Both the position numbers and the translations under genes were made by a program. This document shows positions 44,619 to 54,516 of a DNA stretch of 64,000 nt, in pieces. This stretch comes from an uncultured cyanobacterium (GTDB lineage: Bacteria > Cyanobacteriota > Cyanobacteriia > Cyanobacteriales > Nostocaceae), in the NCBI GenBank assembly GCA_903848645.1, contig CAINGU010000082.1, positions 1 through 64,000 on the forward strand. The letters run 5' to 3'. The first letter of the stretch is position 1, and each line of letters begins with the position of its first letter. The notes under the pieces are model-generated. The model saw nothing but the letters and a program-made list of their open reading frames with translations. It had not been told where the DNA came from and searched no databases.

Positions 44619-44646
44619 ACCCACATTTCGTACTTGATTATTCACA

Positions 44647-44679
44647 AGATCCCCGATTTCTTCAAGAAGTCGGGGATCT
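44647..44679. repeat. Palindromic 33-bp element, copy A (likely bidirectional terminator)
   Basis: Arms AGATCCCCGATTTCTT and AAGAAGTCGGGGATCT around one base, one mismatch. It lies between the convergent methylase and dxr genes and is followed by ATTCTTTGTT, so it can act as a terminator. Same family as the copies at 62031, 62356 and 63575. Confidence 0.85.
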
Positions 44680-44687
44680 ATTCTTTG

Positions 44688-45884
44688 TTAGCCAATAGAC
44701 ATTATCTGTGGCTGATTTCCTAATTTTTCTGTAGCCATGAAAACTTCTTGCCTAGCCCATTTATCTGCTGCTAAAATGTCATCTAAACTAGGATTTTGTT
44801 TGTGATCATTTTGATGGCGATCGCACACAAATTCGATACACTTGGGAATATCCAAAAATTGAATTTTCTCTTCTAAAAATAAGGCTACAACTTGCTCATT
44901 AGCCGCATTTAACACCGCCGGCATCGAACCACCAGCCCTCCCAGCCGCATAAGCCAAGCGCATACAAGGATATTTTTGATGATCTGGTTCACGGAAAGTT
45001 AAATCACCGGATTTGACTAAATTCAATCTTTCCCAATTAGTGTAAACTCGCTCCGGCCAAGATAAAGCATAAAGCAAAGGTAAACGCATATCTGGCCAAC
45101 CCAGTTGGGCTAAAACTGAAGTATCTTGTAATTCTATTAACGAGTGAATAATACTTTGAGGATGAATGACAATTTCGATGTTATCGTAATCTACCCCAAA
45201 TAAATAATGAGCTTCAATTACTTCCAAACCTTTATTCATTAAAGTTGCGGAATCTACGGTAATTTTTCGCCCCATTGACCAGTTAGGATGTTTGAGAGCA
45301 TCAGCAACTTTCACTTCTGCTAATTTTTCCACAGGCCAATCTCTAAAAGCACCACCGGAAGCAGTAAGTAATATCTTTCTTAACCCATCTTTAGGAACAC
45401 CTTGCAAACATTGAAAAATAGCAGAATGTTCGGAGTCTGCTGGTAATAGTTTCACTCCATGTTTTTCCACTAAAGGTAACACCACAGGAGCGCCAGCAAT
45501 CAGGGTTTCTTTATTTGCTAAAGCAATATCTTTACCCGCTTCAATAGCTGCAATTGTTGGCAGTAACCCCGCACAACCAACAATACCAGTAACAACCGTC
45601 TGAGAATCGCCATAACGAGCAACTTCTATCACTCCCGCTTCCCCAGCGAGTAAAATGGGTTGAGGATTTAAATCTTTAATGGCTTCTTTGAGTTCTGGTA
45701 ATTTTTCAGCAGCGGAAATGGCGGCAATTTGCGGGCGAAACTGGCGAATTTGCGCCGCAAATAACTCCACATTCCGCCCAGCAGCTAATCCGACAATACG
45801 GAACTTGTCTGGGTGTTCAGAGACGATATCTAAGGTTTGAGTCCCAATTGAGCCAGTAGAACCAAGGAGAGTAATAGCTTTCAC
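44688..45884 (-). CDS. dxr: 1-deoxy-D-xylulose 5-phosphate reductoisomerase
   Basis: 398 residues from GTG 45884. NADPH-binding [14 protein letters not shown] at the N terminus, [14 protein letters not shown], metal and substrate motif [15 protein letters not shown], and [16 protein letters not shown]. Second enzyme of the MEP isoprenoid pathway, making 2-C-methyl-D-erythritol 4-phosphate for carotenoids, phytol and quinones. Complete and of normal length. Confidence 0.96.
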   Translation of the reverse strand: MKAITLLGSTGSIGTQTLDIVSEHPDKFRIVGLAAGRNVELFAAQIRQFRPQIAAISAAEKLPELKEAIKDLNPQPILLAGEAGVIEVARYGDSQTVVTGIVGCAGLLPTIAAIEAGKDIALANKETLIAGAPVVLPLVEKHGVKLLPADSEHSAIFQCLQGVPKDGLRKILLTASGGAFRDWPVEKLAEVKVADALKHPNWSMGRKITVDSATLMNKGLEVIEAHYLFGVDYDNIEIVIHPQSIIHSLIELQDTSVLAQLGWPDMRLPLLYALSWPERVYTNWERLNLVKSGDLTFREPDHQKYPCMRLAYAAGRAGGSMPAVLNAANEQVVALFLEEKIQFLDIPKCIEFVCDRHQNDHKQNPSLDDILAADKWARQEVFMATEKLGNQPQIMSIG

Positions 45885-46059
45885 GGTTATTTAAGAATTA
45901 ATAGATAATTCCAACTATAAATGGCTTGGGACTCATTGATAACAGCGATTATTACAATCAATTAACCCCATCAAACCCTTTGCTATTTTTGCCATAAATG
46001 CGTAACATTACTTAAAATAAACATTGTCATGATCTCAGAGTCAGGAAAAATAGAAGCCT

Positions 46060-47361
46060 ATGGTGAAAACGCAAATGGTGATTACCAAATTTATCTGGAC
46101 AGATGATTTCTTGTTTCCTGCGTCTATGTGGCTTGTGAGTCGGATCTTGATTGGGAGTGCTATGTTGTTAATAGCCCCCAATTTACCAGCCTTACAAGAT
46201 GGAATTACGCCCCATTTTGGCTGGGGTATTTTTGATGCTTGGGATAGTGTCCATTATCGAGCGATCGCTACTGAAGGTTATGAATTTATTAATGATGGCA
46301 AACAACATAATTTAGCATTTTTCCCCCTGTTTCCTCTCAGCATTTTTATGTTGATGAAATTGGGTTTTTCTTTTGAAATAGCCGGATTAATCATCAATAA
46401 TTTAGCATTTTTAGGAACACTGTATTTCTTATATGCTTGGGTGAAAAAACAATGTGGTATCAGTGCAGCTTCTTGGACTACCGCTGTGATTGCTTACTGC
46501 CCTATGTCTCTGTTTACAGGAGTAATTTACACAGAAGGATTGTATTTGTTATTGAGTACAATGGCCTTACGTGCCTTTGATCAAAAACAATATGTTTGGA
46601 CAGCACTTTGTGGAGCAATGGCAACCGCAACACGTCCGACAGGAATGGCACTAATTCCCGCATTTTTCATAGCAGCTTGGCAACAAAATAAACCATCAAT
46701 TGCATACATTACAGGCTTATTATCGGCGACAGGGTTATTACTATTTAGTGTGTATTGTGCGCTCAATTTTCATGACTTTCTAGCCTTTATTGCTGCACAA
46801 AAAGGATGGCGGCCTTCCTTTGGTTTTGATTGGGAAGGTTGGTTAAATATGTTTATGCAAATTCCCTTTGGCAATAATTGGTATTTTGGTTGGGTTGAGA
46901 ATGATAATGGCGGAATTAAAGACATTTGGTATCCGCTATTTTTCAGTTTAATTGTGATCGCTTCTTCTTGTTTATTATGTTGGCGTAAATATTTCCATCC
47001 TCTAGCATTCTATACTGTTTATGCCATAGTTATATTATCATTAATACTTGCAGATCAATATTTAATAAACAATGTACTTAACGTATCTATGATATTAGGT
47101 AGTAGCTACCTTTTATGGTATTTCCGTCAGCAACTAACTCCAGTTATGGTAGCTTATGGTTTTTGTGGCCTTGGTTTACTTTTAGCCTCTGGTGGGACAA
47201 TTTCTTTAAGTCGTCTTGCTTATGGAATTATCCCTCTGAATATAGCTATAGGTGTGTGGTTGTCTCGCTATCCTCGTCAAGCTTATTTAGTTATGGGTTT
47301 ATGTATCACCTTACTTGGTAAATTGGCAGTAGGTTTTGCTCAAGAAATTTGGGTAGGATAG
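46060..47361 (+). CDS. PIG-V-like mannosyltransferase family membrane protein
   Basis: 433 residues with about ten membrane helices. The first lumenal loop carries FDAWDSVHYRAIATEGYEF followed by NLAFFPLFPLSIFML. This matches the GPI mannosyltransferase 2 (PIG-V) family of GT-C enzymes, where an acidic residue in this loop is catalytic. Bacterial members probably transfer a sugar from a polyprenyl phosphate donor; acceptor unknown. ATG 46075 is an alternative start. Single gene. Confidence 0.83.
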   Translation: MVKTQMVITKFIWTDDFLFPASMWLVSRILIGSAMLLIAPNLPALQDGITPHFGWGIFDAWDSVHYRAIATEGYEFINDGKQHNLAFFPLFPLSIFMLMKLGFSFEIAGLIINNLAFLGTLYFLYAWVKKQCGISAASWTTAVIAYCPMSLFTGVIYTEGLYLLLSTMALRAFDQKQYVWTALCGAMATATRPTGMALIPAFFIAAWQQNKPSIAYITGLLSATGLLLFSVYCALNFHDFLAFIAAQKGWRPSFGFDWEGWLNMFMQIPFGNNWYFGWVENDNGGIKDIWYPLFFSLIVIASSCLLCWRKYFHPLAFYTVYAIVILSLILADQYLINNVLNVSMILGSSYLLWYFRQQLTPVMVAYGFCGLGLLLASGGTISLSRLAYGIIPLNIAIGVWLSRYPRQAYLVMGLCITLLGKLAVGFAQEIWVG

Positions 47362-47699
47362 GAGAACAATATTTAAAATTGACAATTTTAAATTGACAAT
47401 ATCAAATATGGAATAGACACACCTTGAGCTTCGGTAAAAAAGTGGGCATTAAAAAATATAATATAAACCTAACCTCACCTCCCTTCCCCCTTCCCTACGT
47501 CTCCCTAACCCTCTCCTAAGAGGTTGTTTGATAGCGAAGCGTGGCGTTAGCCATAAAGTATTATATGAAACCCATAATCTCCAAAAACCTAACCCCCCTA
47601 CCCCCCTTCCCTACAAGGGAATGGGGGTTTTAAAGCCTCTCCCCTGGTAGGGGAGAGGTTTGGAGAGAGGTCTTATATTTAATTGTGCCAAGCTACTTA
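47362..47699. other. Repeat-rich non-coding region
   Basis: 338 bases between convergent genes. It contains GATAGCGAAGCGTGGCGTTAGCCATA fragments shared with the MITE interior (47532-47553), a CCCCCTTCCCT/AGGGAATGGGGG hairpin followed by TTTTAAA (47602-47630), and a CCTCTCCCCT/AGGGGAGAGG hairpin (47635-47657). These are interspersed repeat pieces common in Nostocales; the first hairpin could terminate the plus-strand gene. Confidence 0.6.
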
Positions 47700-49766
47700 T
47701 TATTCAATATTTAAAACTTGGACCAAAAAACCCCACTTATCTGCTGCTTCTTCAATAATTTTCGCAGTTGGTTTACCAGCACCATGTCCCGCTTTTGTCT
47801 CAATTCTAATTAACACAGGTGCATTACCATTATGGGCTGCTTGCAAAGCCGCAGCAAATTTAAAACTGTGGGCAGGAACAACCCGATCATCATGATCTGC
47901 GGTAATAATTAAAGTAGCCGGGTAAGCTGTCCCCACTTTCAAATTATGCAAGGGTGAATAAGCAAATAAAGTTGCAAATTCTGCCGCATTTTCTGAAGAA
48001 CCATATTCAGCCACCCAAGCCCAGCCAATGGTAAATTTATGGAAACGCAACATATCCATGACACCCACTGCGGGTAAAGCTGCACCAAATAAATCAGGGC
48101 GTTGTGTCATACAAGTACCCACCAATAAACCGCCGTTACTACCTCCACCAATTGCTAATTTTGCAGGTTGGGTGTAATTATGAGAAATTAACCATTCAGC
48201 CGCAGCAATAAAATCATCAAAAACGTTTTGTTTTTGCAGTTTCATTCCTGCTTGATGCCATTCTTCCCCATATTCACCACCACCACGCAAATTAGGAACA
48301 GCATACACTCCCCCCATTTCTAGCCATATTAAAAGGCTAACTGAAAAACTTGGTGTTAAGGAAATATTAAAACCACCATATCCATAGAGATAAGTGGGAT
48401 TATTGCCATTTAATTTAATCCCTTTTTTGTGGGTAATAAACATTGGCACTTTTGTACCATCTTTGCTTTCATAAAAAACCTGTTTTGTTTCGTATTCATC
48501 AGCATTGAAATCTACTTTTGGCTGACAGAAAATTTCACTTTTACCCGTTTTCATATCGTAGCGGTAAATAGTTCCGGGTGTGGTAAAGCTGGTAAAATTA
48601 TAAAATGTTTCTGTATCATGCCGTTTACCACCAAATCCACCTACTGAGCCAATTTCAGGTAATTCTACTTCTCTAATAAAATTACCTTTAAGATCAAATA
48701 TCTTAATTTGGCTATGGGCATCTTGTAAATAATCAGCTACAAATTGATTATTAAGGATACCCACACTTTCTAATGTTTCTACAGCTTGGGGAATAATTTC
48801 TTGCCAATTTTCTGAAGTTGGTTTTTGAGTATCAATGGCAATAACTCTGCCTTTTGGTGCATTTAAATCTGTGCGAAAGTAGAAAACACTATCATCATTA
48901 TCAATAAAGCTATAATCCGCTTCAAATTGGTTAATTAGTTCGATAACTTGAGAATTTGGATTTGTTAAATCTTTGTAAAAAACCAAGTTTTTAGAATCAG
49001 TTCCTAGCCAGATTGAAATTATCAAATATTTGCCATCTTCGGTGACACTACCACCAAATCCCCATTCTTTTTCATCAGGACGATGGTAAATTAAAATGTC
49101 TGCTGATTGAGGTGTACCAAGTTTGTGATAATAAAGCTTTTGATAATAATTAACAGCTTCTAATTTGGTTTTTTCATTAGGTTCATCATAACGACTGTAG
49201 AAAAAACCTTGATGATCATGAGTCCAAGCAGCACCGGAAAATTTAATCCATTGTAAATGATCTTTTAAATCTTCACCTGTGGCAATATCTCTAACTTTCC
49301 ATTCTTGCCAATCTGAACCAGAACGAGATAAACCATAGGCTAAAAGTTTACCATTTTCACTGATAGCAATTCCTGAAAGGGCAACTGTACCATCTTCTGA
49401 AAGTTGATTAGGGTCAAGCAATACTCTTGGTGCTGATTCTAAGCTTGGGAGAGTGTAGAGAACACTTTGATTTTGCAATCCATCATTTTTGAAGTAAAAG
49501 TAACTTTCACCTTCTTTAAAGGGCGTTCCATATTTTTCATAATCCCAAAGTTTGGTCAGCCGCTGTTTGATTTTTTCCCTAGCCGGAATTTCGTTTAAGT
49601 AGCTAAAGGTAACTTGATTTTGTGCCTCTACCCAAGCTTTTGTTTCTTCTGTATCCGGGTCTTCTAAGGCGCGGTAAGGGTCTGCCACCGCAGTTCCATG
49701 ATAATTATCTATTTGATCACTTTTGCTAACGCTGGGATAGGTAAAGGATTTTTGAGAATTAGGCAT
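47700..49766 (-). CDS. Prolyl oligopeptidase (S9A serine peptidase)
   Basis: 688 residues, normal length. N-terminal seven-bladed propeller (about 70-410), then the alpha/beta-hydrolase. Catalytic Ser543 in GGGSNGGLLVG, Asp in TADHDDRVVPAHS and His in KAGHGAGKPT. No signal peptide: cytoplasmic. It cleaves short peptides after proline. NLRGGGEYGEEWH before the Ser is the family signature. Single gene. Confidence 0.95.
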   Translation of the reverse strand: MPNSQKSFTYPSVSKSDQIDNYHGTAVADPYRALEDPDTEETKAWVEAQNQVTFSYLNEIPAREKIKQRLTKLWDYEKYGTPFKEGESYFYFKNDGLQNQSVLYTLPSLESAPRVLLDPNQLSEDGTVALSGIAISENGKLLAYGLSRSGSDWQEWKVRDIATGEDLKDHLQWIKFSGAAWTHDHQGFFYSRYDEPNEKTKLEAVNYYQKLYYHKLGTPQSADILIYHRPDEKEWGFGGSVTEDGKYLIISIWLGTDSKNLVFYKDLTNPNSQVIELINQFEADYSFIDNDDSVFYFRTDLNAPKGRVIAIDTQKPTSENWQEIIPQAVETLESVGILNNQFVADYLQDAHSQIKIFDLKGNFIREVELPEIGSVGGFGGKRHDTETFYNFTSFTTPGTIYRYDMKTGKSEIFCQPKVDFNADEYETKQVFYESKDGTKVPMFITHKKGIKLNGNNPTYLYGYGGFNISLTPSFSVSLLIWLEMGGVYAVPNLRGGGEYGEEWHQAGMKLQKQNVFDDFIAAAEWLISHNYTQPAKLAIGGGSNGGLLVGTCMTQRPDLFGAALPAVGVMDMLRFHKFTIGWAWVAEYGSSENAAEFATLFAYSPLHNLKVGTAYPATLIITADHDDRVVPAHSFKFAAALQAAHNGNAPVLIRIETKAGHGAGKPTAKIIEEAADKWGFLVQVLNIE

Positions 49767-49916
49767 AAATTTAGGATAGATGAGAGTGTTATTCTATCCT
49801 ATGATCTGATTGCAGTTTGTTGAGTTGTCCAGGAATATAAATTGTCAACATTATTTGCTACACTTAGGATACGGTATTAAGCCAAATCTAATTAAAAAAT
49901 TCAAAATTAAAAAAAT

Positions 49917-52900
49917 ATGAAATTTCCTTTGACTGCGGCAATTATTTTGCTCACATTAGGTTTTCCCGGCTGTATTTTTTATTCTTCAGAAACGGTAGTT
50001 GCCCAAGCACCAACACCAACCGCTGAAGAAAAAATTATGGAAGCAGTTAATTTAAATAATCAAGGTGAAGGTATAGTTTATAAAGATTTAGTTGGTTTAG
50101 ATGATTTACAAGCAGGGTTAAAACTATTTCAAGAATCCTTAGCTATTTTCAAAAAATTCGGTGCTAAAGGAGGAGAAGGTAATAGTCTTGTTAATATTGG
50201 CTATGTGTATCTTCGTCAGGGAGAATACCCCAAAGCAATGGAATTTTTTCAATCTGCGTTAGCTATTCGCAGAGCGACAAAAGACCGTCAAAATCAATGG
50301 ATAGCTCTTTCCTATATAGGTGAAGCTTATGTGAATTTAGCTGACTATTCTCAAGCATTAGAGTTTTATCAACCAGCTTTAAATATTATTCGGGAACTAA
50401 AAGCCGCTAATCCCAAAAATGCCGGCGATTTGACTACAGATGAAAAAACTATCCTTGCTGATATCGCTGCTGTTTATTTTCGGTTAGGAAAATATCAAAA
50501 ATCCCTTGATTACTATCAACAAAATTTGGCGATTGAAAAATCAGAAAATAACAGAATCAATGCTGCCCAATCTCTCAATAATATTGGTGTAGTTTATGTA
50601 AATTTGGGCAACTATGCTCAGGCTCTTTCTAGTTATCAAGATGCATTAACTACAGTTCACGACTTTTGCTATAAAGAAAAATTGACTTGTTTTTACGGTA
50701 CAGAAGCTGCGATTTTAAATAATCTGGCTACTGCTTATTTTAGTTTAGGTCAATATCCCAAATCTCTAGAACTTGCAGAAAAATCTGCAATGATTTACAA
50801 AAAATTCCGCACTGGTGAATATAAGGGAACAAGCACAAAAGAAATTAAGTTACTTTATAATGCTCTTGGTGAAAATTCCCAAGCTTTGCAACAAATTCCT
50901 ATTCGCGCAAATGTTGGTGATGCTTTTGGTAAAGACTCTTTTCAGTTTCAAGGTGAAGCTTTAAATCTGAATAATGTTGGACAAATTTACTTTAGCTTGG
51001 CTAAATATGATCAAGCATTAAGTTTATATCAACAAGCTTTAAATATCTACAAAGAAAATAAATATAAACTAGGAATTGCTGTCACTCTCAATAATATTGC
51101 TCGCATTAATCATAATTTAAGTAAATATGATCAAGCAATAGTTTTAAATCAACAAGCTTTAGTTAATTATCGAGAAGTTGGAGATCGCACTGGAGAAGGT
51201 ATAACTATTAGTAGTCTAGGACAAACTTACCAAAAACAAAGTCAATATGACAAAGCTTTAGGGTTTTATCAGCAAGCTTTAACAATCCACCGAGAAGTTA
51301 GTGATAAGGTCAGTGAAGCCGCGACTCTGAAATTTATAGGAGATGTCTTATCTGCACAAAATCAGCCACAATTAGCCATCACTTTTTACAAACAATCAGT
51401 AAATTTAACGGAAACAATTCGCCAAAATTTGCGCGTTGTTTCTACTAATATTCAACAATCTTACACCGAAACTGTAGCCGAAAGATATCGCCGGCTTGCT
51501 GATTTAATGCTGAAGCAAAATCGTCCAGCAGAAGCGCAACAAGTTCTAGATTTACTAAAAATCCAAGAAATGCACGATTTTTTGGGTAATAGACCAAGAA
51601 ACCCGGAAATAATAGTTAATTCCCCAGTGAATAATGCTGTTAGTAATAAAGGTGAAAGAGGTGGAAATTCTCAACCACAACAATCACAAACATTAGCTTT
51701 TCTACCGCAAGAACAACAGATTTCTCAAAAATATAGCGACATTCAAAATAAAGCCATTACTCTTGGCAAAGAATTGACCAATTTACGGAAAATTTCTCAA
51801 AATATACGCACACCTATTCAAAACAAACGGATTGCTGAATTAGTAAAAATTGAGCAGGAAAGTACCGCTGAATTTAATAAGTTTATCAAAAGTCCCTCGA
51901 TAGTAGCATTAACCCAACAATTATCAGCAACATCGGGACAGGAAAATTTAAATTTACGACAACTCAACTCCCTACGGGATAATTTACGACAATTAAATCA
52001 AAAAGCATTATTACTTTACCCCTTGGTATTAGATGATAGATTGGAGTTATTAATAGTTACTGCTGATACTCCACCAATTCATCGGACAGTACCAATTAAA
52101 AGGGAAGAATTAGAGCAATTAATTCTAGAGTTTCGGCAAGCATTACAAACTCCCAGAAAAAATAGTAAATCTCCGGCTAGTAAATTATATGATTTACTCA
52201 TTAAACCCATAGAAAATGACCTGAAGCAAGCTGATGCTAAAACAATTATCTACGCTCCAGATGGTAAATTAAGATATGTTCCTTTAGCAGCATTATATGA
52301 TGGCAAAAATTGGTTAGTGGAAAGATTTGCTATTAATAATATTACTGCTTCCAGCTTGACAAAATTAGATCACCAACCCCAAAAATCTTTACATACCTTA
52401 GCTGGGGCTTTTACTAAAGGTGATTACACCGTCAAATTAGCTGAACGGCAAGAAACTTTTAGCGGTTTGCAGTTTGCTAAAGTTGAAGTAGAAAGTTTAG
52501 CAAAAACAATACCTGGTACAAAAATCCTGTTAGATCAAGATTTCAGTCCTCAAATTACAATTCCCCAAATGAATGATTACAAAATTGTGCATTTGGCAAC
52601 TCACGGAATGTTAGTGAGTGGAGATCCTGAAGATTCATTTATCCTATTTGGTGATGGTAAACGTGCTACTTTGCGAGATATTGAAAATTGGTCTTTATCA
52701 AATGTAGATTTAGTAGTATTAAGTGCTTGCCAAACTGGGTTGGGTAAAAAGTTAGGGAATGGGCAAGAAATTCTCGGTTTAGGATATCAAATACAACTCA
52801 CAGGAGCAAAGGCATCTATGGCTTCTTTATGGTCTGTTTCTGACGGGGGAACTCAAGCTTTAATGAATGGGTTTTATACGGCATTAACAGCAGGAAACAC

Positions 52901-53066
52901 GACAAAAATAGAGGCTTTACAAAAAGCACAAATTGCGATGATCACAGGTGATAATTTAGGATTAGTTAAAGAGCCAGGTAAGATAGTTGGAGAAAATAAC
53001 AATAATATTCAATTTAACCATCCCTACTTTTGGGCTTCTTTTGTTTTGATTGGTAATGGTTTGTAA
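49917..53066 (+). CDS. Exported TPR-CHAT protein (caspase-like peptidase)
   Basis: 1049 residues. N terminus has a signal sequence with possible lipobox GFPGC (Cys19). Residues 60-520 contain about ten TPR units of the kinesin-light-chain type (for example YDQALSLYQQALNIY, YDKALGFYQQALTIH). A coiled-coil linker follows, and the C-terminal CHAT domain (about 750-1049) has the dyad His896 (LATHGML) and Cys938 (LSACQTGLG). CHAT peptidases of this architecture are frequent in filamentous cyanobacteria; substrates are unknown. No gasdermin, Cas or STAND partner lies next to it. Single gene. Confidence 0.88.
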   Translation: MKFPLTAAIILLTLGFPGCIFYSSETVVAQAPTPTAEEKIMEAVNLNNQGEGIVYKDLVGLDDLQAGLKLFQESLAIFKKFGAKGGEGNSLVNIGYVYLRQGEYPKAMEFFQSALAIRRATKDRQNQWIALSYIGEAYVNLADYSQALEFYQPALNIIRELKAANPKNAGDLTTDEKTILADIAAVYFRLGKYQKSLDYYQQNLAIEKSENNRINAAQSLNNIGVVYVNLGNYAQALSSYQDALTTVHDFCYKEKLTCFYGTEAAILNNLATAYFSLGQYPKSLELAEKSAMIYKKFRTGEYKGTSTKEIKLLYNALGENSQALQQIPIRANVGDAFGKDSFQFQGEALNLNNVGQIYFSLAKYDQALSLYQQALNIYKENKYKLGIAVTLNNIARINHNLSKYDQAIVLNQQALVNYREVGDRTGEGITISSLGQTYQKQSQYDKALGFYQQALTIHREVSDKVSEAATLKFIGDVLSAQNQPQLAITFYKQSVNLTETIRQNLRVVSTNIQQSYTETVAERYRRLADLMLKQNRPAEAQQVLDLLKIQEMHDFLGNRPRNPEIIVNSPVNNAVSNKGERGGNSQPQQSQTLAFLPQEQQISQKYSDIQNKAITLGKELTNLRKISQNIRTPIQNKRIAELVKIEQESTAEFNKFIKSPSIVALTQQLSATSGQENLNLRQLNSLRDNLRQLNQKALLLYPLVLDDRLELLIVTADTPPIHRTVPIKREELEQLILEFRQALQTPRKNSKSPASKLYDLLIKPIENDLKQADAKTIIYAPDGKLRYVPLAALYDGKNWLVERFAINNITASSLTKLDHQPQKSLHTLAGAFTKGDYTVKLAERQETFSGLQFAKVEVESLAKTIPGTKILLDQDFSPQITIPQMNDYKIVHLATHGMLVSGDPEDSFILFGDGKRATLRDIENWSLSNVDLVVLSACQTGLGKKLGNGQEILGLGYQIQLTGAKASMASLWSVSDGGTQALMNGFYTALTAGNTTKIEALQKAQIAMITGDNLGLVKEPGKIVGENNNNIQFNHPYFWASFVLIGNGL

Positions 53067-53287
53067 GAGGTAATTGAGCTATCTGATCGCCCAAAAATCA
53101 TGATTCCTAATTGTAGAAGGATTTAGCTGCAACTTTTATGCGATCTCTCCAATTACTAATAGGTAATTGAATCTTTATCTTCTGTAATTAAACAATCTTT
53201 AGGAATTTTAACAATAGTCATTGATTTATGCTCCTATTTATGAGGATAATAAGTTGCTTTTAACCTAATTTACTGTTAAAGTTTAAC
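53067..53287. other. Gene debris downstream of CHAT gene
   Basis: A 21-codon minus-strand frame (53221-53156, MTIVKIPKDCLITEDKD) with a good AGGAG upstream ends at TAG followed at once by TAA. It looks like the surviving 5' end of a small gene, perhaps another antitoxin, beside the broken antitoxin next door. Confidence 0.35.
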
Positions 53288-53497
53288 TTATTTTAAAGAT
53301 AATTTTCTCCTCGAAACTACACAATCTTGTAAATAAAGATTAATTAATTCTTGATAAGATATACCTTCTTCTTTAGCTATCGTTTCAAAATATTCAATCA
53401 CATCAATTCCTAAAGGAATAGTGACTTATTCTTTTAACTGTTTAGCAAAAGGATTAGGTCTTTTTTGCATTTTTGAGAGATCATATTCTGGTTTCAT
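53288..53497 (-). pseudogene. Broken ribbon-helix-helix antitoxin (CopG/BrnA type)
   Basis: 70 codons from ATG 53497 (AGGAG upstream) to TAA 53288, interrupted by an in-frame TAA at 53426-53428 (codon 24). Before it: MKPEYDLSKMQKRPNPFAKQ. After it: VTIPLGIDVIEYFETIAKEE and GISYQELINLYLQDCV, the strand-helix-helix of BrnA/CopG-type antitoxins. A single base change of a Gln, Lys or Glu codon to TAA would explain it. No BrnT toxin is recognisable next to it. Confidence 0.75.
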
Positions 53498-53597
53498 TGG
53501 TTTATCTCCTATATTCTTTAGTTTCATTTTTAGTCGATCAATGTAGATTAATTGACCAGATGTATTAATTATATAGCTTTTGTGACTGAATTACCAG

Positions 53598-54041
53598 TTA
53601 TTGAAAATTGAGATCGGAAGTTAACAAAAGAATATTTATATCTAAAATGGTAGCAGATTGAGCTAATTTCTCATCTGCTGTTACCAAAGAAAAATTATTA
53701 ATGCTACACACTGCTAAATGTAAAGCATCCAAAGTCCTTAAAGGGAGATCAAACATGGATATCCAATCTCTAGCTAAACGGTAATGTTGATTTTCCAATA
53801 AAACAAGACGATATAAATCTTCATTAAGATGATTTGCAAACAATTCCGTAATCCTTCTAGCATCATTTTGGGAAACTTCACCTATTCTTACCCTACGAGA
53901 TAAAGCAGAAAATAATTCTACCTCAACTAATTGACTAATGATTGGTTGATCTTCTTGTTTTTGTAATAATTGTTCAACAACACTACTTAATTTTTCAGGC
54001 ACATAATAAGGAACAATGGCACTAGTATCTAAATAAATCAA
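53598..54041 (-). CDS. PIN-domain toxin, VapC family
   Basis: 147 residues. TTG start at 54041; upstream in this frame a stop follows within three codons, so TTG is the only reasonable start. It overlaps the antitoxin stop as TTGA. PIN acidic residues: Asp5 in MIYLDTSAIV, Glu in VEVELFSALSRR, Asp in RTLDALHLAV and Asp in LVTADEKLAQ. VapC toxins are Mg-dependent RNases, often cutting tRNA. Complete, apparently functional. Confidence 0.9.
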   Translation of the reverse strand: MIYLDTSAIVPYYVPEKLSSVVEQLLQKQEDQPIISQLVEVELFSALSRRVRIGEVSQNDARRITELFANHLNEDLYRLVLLENQHYRLARDWISMFDLPLRTLDALHLAVCSINNFSLVTADEKLAQSATILDINILLLTSDLNFQ

Positions 54042-54274
54042 TATCTTTCATTCTCTCTTTCTTCTAATATTGTGGTACTCATTGTACTCCCTTTTAAAAC
54101 TATAGATTTTCTAAAAGAGTTTAAACTAGGAAATGCTTTTCTTACCTGTTGAGGAGGAAGAAGACGAGCTACTTCTTTCCCTTCTTTCATCAGAATAAAT
54201 TGCTCACCTTTAGCTACTTGCTCTAGAATATTAGATAAATTTTTAGTAGCTTCTTCAATTGTAATCTGAGTCAT
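54038..54274 (-). CDS. Phd/YefM-family antitoxin
   Basis: 78 residues. N-terminal DNA-binding and dimerisation part ITIEEATKNLSNILEQVAKG followed by EQFILMKEGKEVARLLP, the Phd/YefM signature; the C-terminal tail (FPSLNSFRKSIVLKG) would wrap the PIN toxin. Overlaps the toxin gene by four bases. Probably represses its own promoter in the region above 54274. Confidence 0.88.
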   Translation of the reverse strand: MTQITIEEATKNLSNILEQVAKGEQFILMKEGKEVARLLPPQQVRKAFPSLNSFRKSIVLKGSTMSTTILEERENERY

Positions 54275-54516
54275 AACTATCTCAATAGTTTACAAATGTA
54301 CTCGAATTATATAACAGAGATAGATGTTTTGTAAATTTTATAGCGATTCCCGTCTAAGTTAGGTACAGCAAGAAAGAATTAACCGCAGTAGACTAGGAAA
54401 TGCTATAGTGGTGGCTGCATCTAATAATAATAATGCGATTACTAGGTCGCGCTTCGCTATCGCACACAATAATTGAGTTATAGAAATGCGATCGCCTAAA
54501 AATATCATTTATTCTT

